Shown here: positions 59,737-64,000 of the stretch, one piece after another
How positions within the stretch are numbered: the first letter of the stretch is position 1
Layout of the letters: the number at the start of each line of letters is the position of its first letter
Origin: Jingweiarchaeum tengchongense
GTDB lineage: Archaea; Nanobdellota; Nanobdellia; Jingweiarchaeales; Jingweiarchaeaceae
Assembly (NCBI GenBank): GCA_038874075.1
Contig: JAVZDD010000002.1
Coordinates: forward strand, 1-64,000
Length of the DNA: 64,000 bases
Direction of reading: 5' to 3'
The notes under the pieces: generated by a model
The model's database searches: none
Told to the model about the DNA's origin: nothing
What the model saw: the letters and a program-made list of their open reading frames with translations, nothing else
Program-made: the position numbers and the translations under genes

Positions 59737-60177
59737 TCAAATCAAAAAATAAATCATCCAAGATGAAATTGCAATCAAATAATCAAGGGAACTCCCAGTT
59801 ATCACAGGACCGTCAAATATCACGAATCTGTAATTTAATGGCCAAAGTAACTTTGTTCCAGTATATGTGAGCATATCCAGGAAGACATGTGAAAACAGCG
59901 CTATGATAACATAAATCACATAGTCAGGAAAGAGAATGAAGAATAGCAACGAACTTATTCCGAGGAACAGAAAGGAATGGGTAATGCTCCTATGCCCAAA
60001 ATGTTCCTCTAACTCGTAACTTATTGGTCTAAAAATGAATCCAATTTCGGAATTATTTATATCGATGTCTGGAAAAATACTAAAGAAAATCAATATAATT
60101 GTACTCGCCAAAGAAGGACTAAGTTTGAGAAATTTTGTTAAAAGCATTGCGATTCCAATGTGTGTAATGCTTATCAT
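59737..60177 (-). CDS. YdjM-like (DUF457) membrane metal-dependent hydrolase
   Basis: A 146-residue membrane protein with four helices. 'ISITHIGIAM' starts it, 'FSIFPDIDIN' and 'HRSITHSFLFLGI' supply conserved His and Asp residues near the membrane face, and 'LFSHVFLDMLTYTGTKLLWPL' is the signature of the YdjM/DUF457 family. These are predicted phosphohydrolases of lipids or small phosphates. Its stop is six bases from the start of the ATPase gene on the same strand. Confidence 0.88.
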   Translation of the reverse strand: MISITHIGIAMLLTKFLKLSPSLASTIILIFFSIFPDIDINNSEIGFIFRPISYELEEHFGHRSITHSFLFLGISSLLFFILFPDYVIYVIIALFSHVFLDMLTYTGTKLLWPLNYRFVIFDGPVITGSSLDYLIAISSWMIYFLI

Positions 60178-60272
60178 ACTATTACTTAGGCCGCAGATTT
60201 ATGAGTAAAAATTTTAAAATTTTTGAAATATAGATAATATCAAATCGCGTTAGGATTCAGTGGTGATCTCAA

Positions 60273-60707
60273 ATGTTGTCTCCAAAAAAAACAAAAAAAG
60301 ATGTTTACAAGATAGTAATTGAAAGGGAAATGATGTGGGCACCCGGTCATTTTGCACCAATGAAAGTCACACATTTCTACATTCCAAGCGATAAAATCGT
60401 GATTACAAAGTTGGAAAATTATTTTATTGAAAGAGACAAACAAATATTGGCAGAGTTGGATAGAGAACTTAATAAACCAAGCAATTCAACAAAAATTGAA
60501 AAAATAGAGATTGAGCAAAGCAGTTTAGAAAATATAATAAATGAGTTTTCTATGTTGCAAGCAGCTGAAAGGGAATTAGAAGAAAAAAGGAAAAGGTTTA
60601 ACAACTTCTGCGGTGTTGTATTCGGCGAATTAGAAACAAAGTACAGATTGACTGAAGAAGGAAAGAATGTATTTACCTGTATCCTTCGCAATGAATCTTT
60701 GCCATAA
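60273..60707 (+). CDS. Hypothetical protein, charged coiled coil
   Basis: A 144-residue soluble protein with a short beta segment ('MKVTHFYIPSDKIVIT') and a long charged helix. No family is recognised. A GGTGA-like ribosome-binding element lies about seven bases before the ATG. Confidence 0.5.
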   Translation: MLSPKKTKKDVYKIVIEREMMWAPGHFAPMKVTHFYIPSDKIVITKLENYFIERDKQILAELDRELNKPSNSTKIEKIEIEQSSLENIINEFSMLQAAERELEEKRKRFNNFCGVVFGELETKYRLTEEGKNVFTCILRNESLP

Positions 60708-60760
60708 CATCCCTGAAGCACTGGAAAAAATTTAAAGTAAGCCAATAACATAAATTAATT

Positions 60761-61495
60761 ATGCTGAAGAAAAAAATGAAGATTTTGAGAGAGTATTTAA
60801 GACCTGACTCAAAAAAAATAATTTTAGCATCAATTTTGACGGTATTAATACCTTGTTTATATAACTACATAATAAACTTTTCTCAATTGCAAAATTTTCC
60901 ATATTTTCCAATAAGACCAATAAACGCGATCATCATATGGTTGTTTTTTTATTTTATTGCACATAAAGAAAAATTAAGGTGGAGTAAAATAGTGCAGATC
61001 TTCATTTTTACCATAATCGCTATTTTTTGGATGGCCATCTTCAAAAATGCAAACTCTTTTCATATGGAAAACTTTGTACTGTTTTTCCTACTGGCTGCAC
61101 CTTTTGTTTTTTCAACAATTATTACTTACCTCGTTCTAAAGGAGCGTAAAAAGATTGGATTCCAAAGAATTGGTATAGCCGCTGGCGGAGTATTAAGTCT
61201 ATTCTTTTCAAGTCTACTTTGGATTGTTAGTATTCTGTTCTATAATTTTTTTATTGACAAAGCATGGCTCATCATTTCATTACCATTGGTGTTCTTCCTA
61301 ATTGCATTATTCTTTGGTTCTGTTTATGGTTGGCTTTACAAAAAATATTTATACAAAAGGAGAGAAATAAAGAGTATATCACGCGCCATGCTTAACATCC
61401 TTCTCTGGCTTGTGCTTTTGCTAATTCCTTGGATTTTTGATTACTTAATAAAAGTTTATCATTTAGAAAAGAAATTATCTAGGGAAGTTGGATGA
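60761..61495 (+). CDS. Six-helix membrane protein of radical SAM operon
   Basis: A 244-residue membrane protein with six hydrophobic segments and a basic N-terminus (KKKMKILREYLRPDSKK). Its stop overlaps the radical SAM gene start by four bases (ATGA). No family is recognised. Its tight link to the radical SAM enzyme suggests a membrane-lipid or membrane-anchored substrate. Confidence 0.6.
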   Translation: MLKKKMKILREYLRPDSKKIILASILTVLIPCLYNYIINFSQLQNFPYFPIRPINAIIIWLFFYFIAHKEKLRWSKIVQIFIFTIIAIFWMAIFKNANSFHMENFVLFFLLAAPFVFSTIITYLVLKERKKIGFQRIGIAAGGVLSLFFSSLLWIVSILFYNFFIDKAWLIISLPLVFFLIALFFGSVYGWLYKKYLYKRREIKSISRAMLNILLWLVLLLIPWIFDYLIKVYHLEKKLSREVG

Positions 61496-62940
61496 AGGTA
61501 TTATTCCTTGCGAAGAACATTGAATATGAAGGTCCAATCGGGATTATGTATCTGTCAGCAATTTTAAAGCAACATGGACATGAAACAAAATTAATTGAAA
61601 CAGAAAGTGGTAATTTGTGTGAGCAAATCGAACACTTTTCCCCTGACCTAATTGCCTATAGCGTAACAACCGGTTTGCATAAGTATTATTTAAAATTGAA
61701 TAGGAAGATAAAAAGTAAATTCAAAATCACATCAGTATTTGGTGGTCCTCACCCAACATATTTTCCTGAAATGATAAAGGAGGAAGGGGTCGATGTGATT
61801 TGCATTGGAGAGGGTGAACTTGCATTCGCAGAACTTGCAGACAAGATGGAAAAAGGCGAAGATATCACAAGAATTAAGAACTTGTGGGTCAAAAAGAACA
61901 ATAAAATTTTCAAGAATAGTGTGAGACCCTTAATTGCCGATCTAGATGCGATTCCATTCGCAGATAGAGAACTTTTGTATGAATTCAATCCAAAATTTAA
62001 GAGTTATCCAATCACATTTTTTCTTGCAAGCAGAGGTTGCCCTTATGCTTGTCCTTATTGTTTCAATCCAACACTCGCAAAGCTATACAAAAACAAAGGT
62101 TGGAAGATCAGAAGGAGAAGTGTTGATAATTTAATTGAAGAAATTGAATTAGTTAGAAGGAAGCAGGCACTTCAGTTTATCCAATTTGTGGATAGTATTT
62201 TCATCACAGATGAAAAATGGCTTGAAGAATTCACTGAAAAATACTCGAAAAAAATTGGAATTCCTTTTTATTGTCATGTAAGAGCAAATTTAGTGAATTG
62301 GAAAGTCGTGAAATTATTAAAAAAAGCCAATTGTGCAAGTGTTGGAATGGGTATTGAGTGCGGAGATGATAAAATCAGGAACAAAGTACTCAGGAGAAAT
62401 ATGAGTAAGAAACAGATAATAGATGCGTGTAAATTAATTAAAAAAGCTGGAATAAGGATATCATCACAAAACATGTTCGGTCTACCTGGTGGCTCCATCG
62501 AATCTGACATTGAAACAATAAAATTAAACATTCAATGTGGGGTCGACTATCCGGTAATTATGCTTTGGCAACCATATCCAAGAACAGAGCTTGCAGAGTA
62601 TGCGATTCAGAATGGATATTTTGATGGTGATTATGAAAGGATAGATTTCAGCTACTACTCTAATTCTGTAATCAAATTCAAAAAGGGTGAAAAGGAAAAA
62701 ATTGAAAATTTACAAAAATTGGGTGCAATTGCAGTTGAGGCACCATTCCTATTACCAGTTATTTTGAAACTAATAAAATTACCAAAAAATACATTTTTTG
62801 ACTCTATCTTCAGGGCATGGTACAGTTATTGCTGTGAAACAAGAATTACCCCCCATCAACTTTCATTTGAAGAGATGATACAAAAAATAAGACCATTGTT
62901 TGGGTTGCATCACATAAAAGGAGGTAAATTGGATGTCTAA
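61492..62940 (+). CDS. B12-binding-type radical SAM enzyme
   Basis: A 482-residue class B-type radical SAM enzyme. The N-terminal Rossmann-like half ('IGIMYLSAILKQHGHETKLIE', 'VDVICIGEGELAFAELADK') is the B12-binding fold, but it lacks the DxHxxG cobalt-ligand motif, as in many family members. The radical SAM cluster motif is 'ASRGCPYACPYCFNP' (CxxxCxxC) near residue 182. 'GGPHP' and 'GIECGDDKIRNKVLRR' are typical of the family (Mg-protoporphyrin cyclase-like, hopanoid and lipid methylases). The C-terminus is basic and hydrophobic. It could modify a lipid or isoprenoid. It is flanked by two membrane proteins in the same operon. Confidence 0.85.
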   Translation: MKVLFLAKNIEYEGPIGIMYLSAILKQHGHETKLIETESGNLCEQIEHFSPDLIAYSVTTGLHKYYLKLNRKIKSKFKITSVFGGPHPTYFPEMIKEEGVDVICIGEGELAFAELADKMEKGEDITRIKNLWVKKNNKIFKNSVRPLIADLDAIPFADRELLYEFNPKFKSYPITFFLASRGCPYACPYCFNPTLAKLYKNKGWKIRRRSVDNLIEEIELVRRKQALQFIQFVDSIFITDEKWLEEFTEKYSKKIGIPFYCHVRANLVNWKVVKLLKKANCASVGMGIECGDDKIRNKVLRRNMSKKQIIDACKLIKKAGIRISSQNMFGLPGGSIESDIETIKLNIQCGVDYPVIMLWQPYPRTELAEYAIQNGYFDGDYERIDFSYYSNSVIKFKKGEKEKIENLQKLGAIAVEAPFLLPVILKLIKLPKNTFFDSIFRAWYSYCCETRITPHQLSFEEMIQKIRPLFGLHHIKGGKLDV

Positions 62941-63079
62941 GGATGGATTTAAAATTTTGCAAGAGTTAAGGAAGAAAATCGTGCTCGTTCTAGTTATTTT
63001 ATTCGCGCTGTTAATCGCACTTTGGCTTTACTTGAGCAGATATGCCAATAAAGCGACGATGCACACACCATACGAGTAG
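62933..63079 (+). CDS. 48-residue single-helix membrane protein
   Basis: A small gene overlapping the 3' end of the radical SAM gene by eight bases, with a strong ribosome-binding site (GGAGGT, 62920-62925). A basic N-terminus is followed by one hydrophobic helix (about residues 18-36) and a short tail. It may anchor or regulate the radical SAM enzyme. A tight operon and the Shine-Dalgarno element argue for a real gene. Confidence 0.75.
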   Translation: MSKDGFKILQELRKKIVLVLVILFALLIALWLYLSRYANKATMHTPYE

Positions 63080-63112
63080 TTAAGTATATAAATACTACTT
63101 TTTTGTAGTAGT
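63080..63112. promoter_or_regulatory. Promoter with palindrome before the 63115 gene
   Basis: TATA-like GTATATAAATAC at about 63084-63095 sits about 25 bp before the ATG at 63115. The palindrome TACTAC-TTTTTT-GTAGTA covers 63093-63110, around the predicted start of transcription. It could be an operator or, with its T-tract, end the upstream transcript. Confidence 0.4.
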
Positions 63113-63114
63113 AG

Positions 63115-63435
63115 ATGAAAATGTCAGAAAATGAGAACCCATACATTGAAACAATAAAAAACATGCTTCCTTATTTAGAAGTACTCAAAATCGAAGAGGA
63201 TGAAGACTCAAAGAGGGTAGTGTATAGCGAAAAATTGGAAAATCGTGGTGTCGCATTAGAATTGAAAAAGGAAGATGACACTGTTAATACTGTGTTATTT
63301 TACATCGCCAGTGTTGACAAAAAAGGAAATTTTTTCTCCATACCAAAACCAGTAATATCAAAAACATTGCCTGGAAAATTGTTAGACATGGATCCAAATT
63401 CACTACTAAGATTATTATTAGAAGAATGGTTTTAA
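63115..63435 (+). CDS. Hypothetical alpha/beta protein
   Basis: A 106-residue acidic protein with 'YLEVLKIEEDEDSKRVVYS' and 'VALELKKEDDTVNTVLFYI' strands and a helical end. No family is recognised. Two in-frame Met codons (ATGAAAATG) begin it; the first is used. It lies behind a promoter with a palindrome. Confidence 0.55.
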   Translation: MKMSENENPYIETIKNMLPYLEVLKIEEDEDSKRVVYSEKLENRGVALELKKEDDTVNTVLFYIASVDKKGNFFSIPKPVISKTLPGKLLDMDPNSLLRLLLEEWF

Positions 63436-63531
63436 CTTTTTCTTAAATAAAAAAATGAACCACAAAACAAAAGATTTAAATAAAATAAAAACCGAAAAAT
63501 ATAAATATAAGCAAAGCTAAAAGAGGTAGTG

Positions 63532-63615
63532 ATGTTGTGCTTAAAGTTGCTATTTAGAGGTAAGAATGCTCCGATTTCTGATGAGGAATTTAAAATTAAA
63601 ATTTTGAAAAACTAG
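63532..63615 (+). CDS. 27-residue possible microprotein
   Basis: A very short frame starting after AGAGGTAGTG, a plausible ribosome-binding site, with TATA-like AAATATAAATATAAG about 30 bp upstream. The product is basic and carries no recognisable domain. The evidence is only a promoter-like element, a start and a stop; it may instead be the leader of the following tRNA-Lys transcript. Confidence 0.3.
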   Translation: MLCLKLLFRGKNAPISDEEFKIKILKN

Positions 63616-63627
63616 TTGAGAAAATGT

Positions 63628-63837
63628 GGGCCCGTAGCTCAGTCTGGAAGAGCATCTGTTGGAGGCAGAGAAAAATGTTTAATACATGTATTATTCCAAT
63701 TACACTTAAGATAAATTTCTTCTCTTCTCCATTCTTCAATCATTCTCTCATTCCTTCTCCAATTTCATTCTCAATTTCTCTGCCTTCAGATGTTGCTTTT
63801 AACCAGGTGGTCGCGGGTTCAAATCCCGTCGGGCCCA
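63628..63837 (+). tRNA. tRNA-Lys (TTT) with 136-nt intron at a non-canonical site
   Basis: Acceptor GGGCCCG pairs with CGGGCCC, discriminator A. D-arm GCTCAGTCTGGAAGAGC and T-arm GCGGGTTCAAATCCCGT are intact. Mature anticodon stem TCTGG/CCAGG, loop CTTTTAA, anticodon TTT. The exons are 63628-63658 and 63795-63837, joined between positions 30 and 31 of the stem, not at 37/38. A full bulge-helix-bulge predicts both cuts: outer helix AAGAG/CTTTT, central helix CATC/GATG, 5' bulge TGT and 3' bulge TTG. It lies 12 bp upstream of rpoH. Confidence 0.93.
63659..63794 (+). other. Intron of tRNA-Lys
   Basis: A 136-nt intron whose ends form a 14-bp helix (63660-63673 with 63775-63788, one G-T pair). 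The interior is rich in C and T (TTCTTCTC, CATTCTC repeats) and shows no C or D boxes. No convincing open frame is present. The length is far greater than that of the other two tRNA introns here (37 and 14 nt). Confidence 0.85.
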
Positions 63838-63849
63838 CTAGGTGAGAAA

Positions 63850-64000
63850 ATGGAAAAAAAGAAATTAGATTTATTTGCGCACATATGGGTGCCTAAGCAC
63901 CGGATAATGAGTGAAGAAGAAAAAGAAGAATTACTTAAAAAGTACAACATCACATTACAACAGCTCCCAAGAATTCTTGTGAATGATCCGATCTGTAAGG
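63850..64000 (+). CDS. rpoH: RNA polymerase subunit H, N-terminal fragment
   Basis: The first 50 codons of RpoH (Rpb5-like), cut by the right edge. 'HIWVPKHRIMSEEEKEELLKKYNIT' is the archaeal RpoH signature, with the conserved 'LPRILVNDP' end. RpoH normally precedes rpoB and rpoA in archaea. A GGTGA ribosome-binding site is five bases before the ATG. The short basic head MEKKKLDL before it is normal. Confidence 0.95.
   Translation, partial: MEKKKLDLFAHIWVPKHRIMSEEEKEELLKKYNITLQQLPRILVNDPICK

Noticed and set aside
63659..63794. C/T-rich intron of tRNA-Lys as a possible carrier of an intron-encoded guide RNA.
   Set aside because: No C, D, or H/ACA box pattern is present on either strand.
63624..63845. 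Open frame covering the tRNA-Lys gene and its intron.
   Set aside because: It is a by-product of the tRNA and intron sequence; there is no protein-like composition and the tRNA explains the conservation.

Overview
The window is an AT-rich, gene-dense piece of an archaeal chromosome. Archaeal markers seen directly are an S13-S4-S11-RpoD operon (RpoD carries a double [4Fe-4S] domain), RpoH at the right edge, a divergent TFB, an MBF1-type regulator, a HerA-type ATPase, leaderless genes behind TATA boxes, tRNA genes with introns, pilin-like proteins with class III signal peptides, and a box C/D guide RNA. Many short genes of unknown function suggest a DPANN-type or other deep-branching lineage. 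An Aenigmarchaeota-like genome is my guess and I cannot test it.

Layout. 1-186: start of a radical SAM protein running off the left edge. 222-5593: one overlapping minus-strand cassette with a PadR repressor at its head, a MacB-like ABC system with a CARDB-type surface protein, and a DrrAB-like ABC-2 exporter. A 20-bp perfect palindrome sits at its promoter. 5.6-12.7 kb: DHH phosphoesterase, two site-2 proteases, PRC-barrel protein, zinc-ribbon and acidic microproteins, a VIT-like membrane protein, a Cys-rich lipoprotein, a C/D sRNA and MBF1. 12.7-18.0 kb: five-gene pilin-like operon with a 922-residue VWA protein. 18-27 kb: beta-helix protein, prenyl-synthase-like protein, TrpRS, HerA-like ATPase, tRNA-Ser, deacetylase, Nudix, aminotransferase. 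27.3-29.8 kb: ribosomal protein/RpoD operon followed by an intron-containing tRNA-Leu. 29.8-45.9 kb: mixed metabolism (glucan phosphorylase, adenosine-specific kinase, glycosyltransferase, a double CYTH/VTC-type protein, PRTase, metzincin, AlaX, HD hydrolase, MoaA, ABC exporter, pyrophosphatase) and four tRNAs. 45.9-57.2 kb: ferredoxin, DUF429, nucleoside-deoxyribosyltransferase-like proteins, isochorismatase, methyltransferase, acetyl-CoA synthetase, sugar nucleotidyltransferase, ThiI. 57.3-64 kb: TFB paralogue, DUF72, membrane ATPase, YdjM-like protein, a radical SAM membrane operon, an intron-containing tRNA-Lys and rpoH.

The most notable result is the C/D box sRNA at about 12150-12206 (minus). 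It has textbook C, D', C' and D boxes, two 12-nt guides and a 3-nt D'-C' spacer. The D guide fits the universal 16S decoding-site sequence and points at C1402. The D' guide is complementary over 11 nt to the unspliced elongator tRNA-Met gene at 32840-32928 in this same window, points exactly at wobble C34, and spans its exon-intron junction. The tRNA-Lys gene near the right edge has a 136-nt intron at a non-canonical place in the anticodon stem, and a complete bulge-helix-bulge predicts both cut sites.

Most promoters look archaeal: a TATA-like element 25-30 bp upstream of an ATG with little or no leader. Genes inside operons overlap by ATGA or carry GGTGA/GGAGG ribosome-binding sites. After small genes are added, no stretch over 300 bases lacks a feature.
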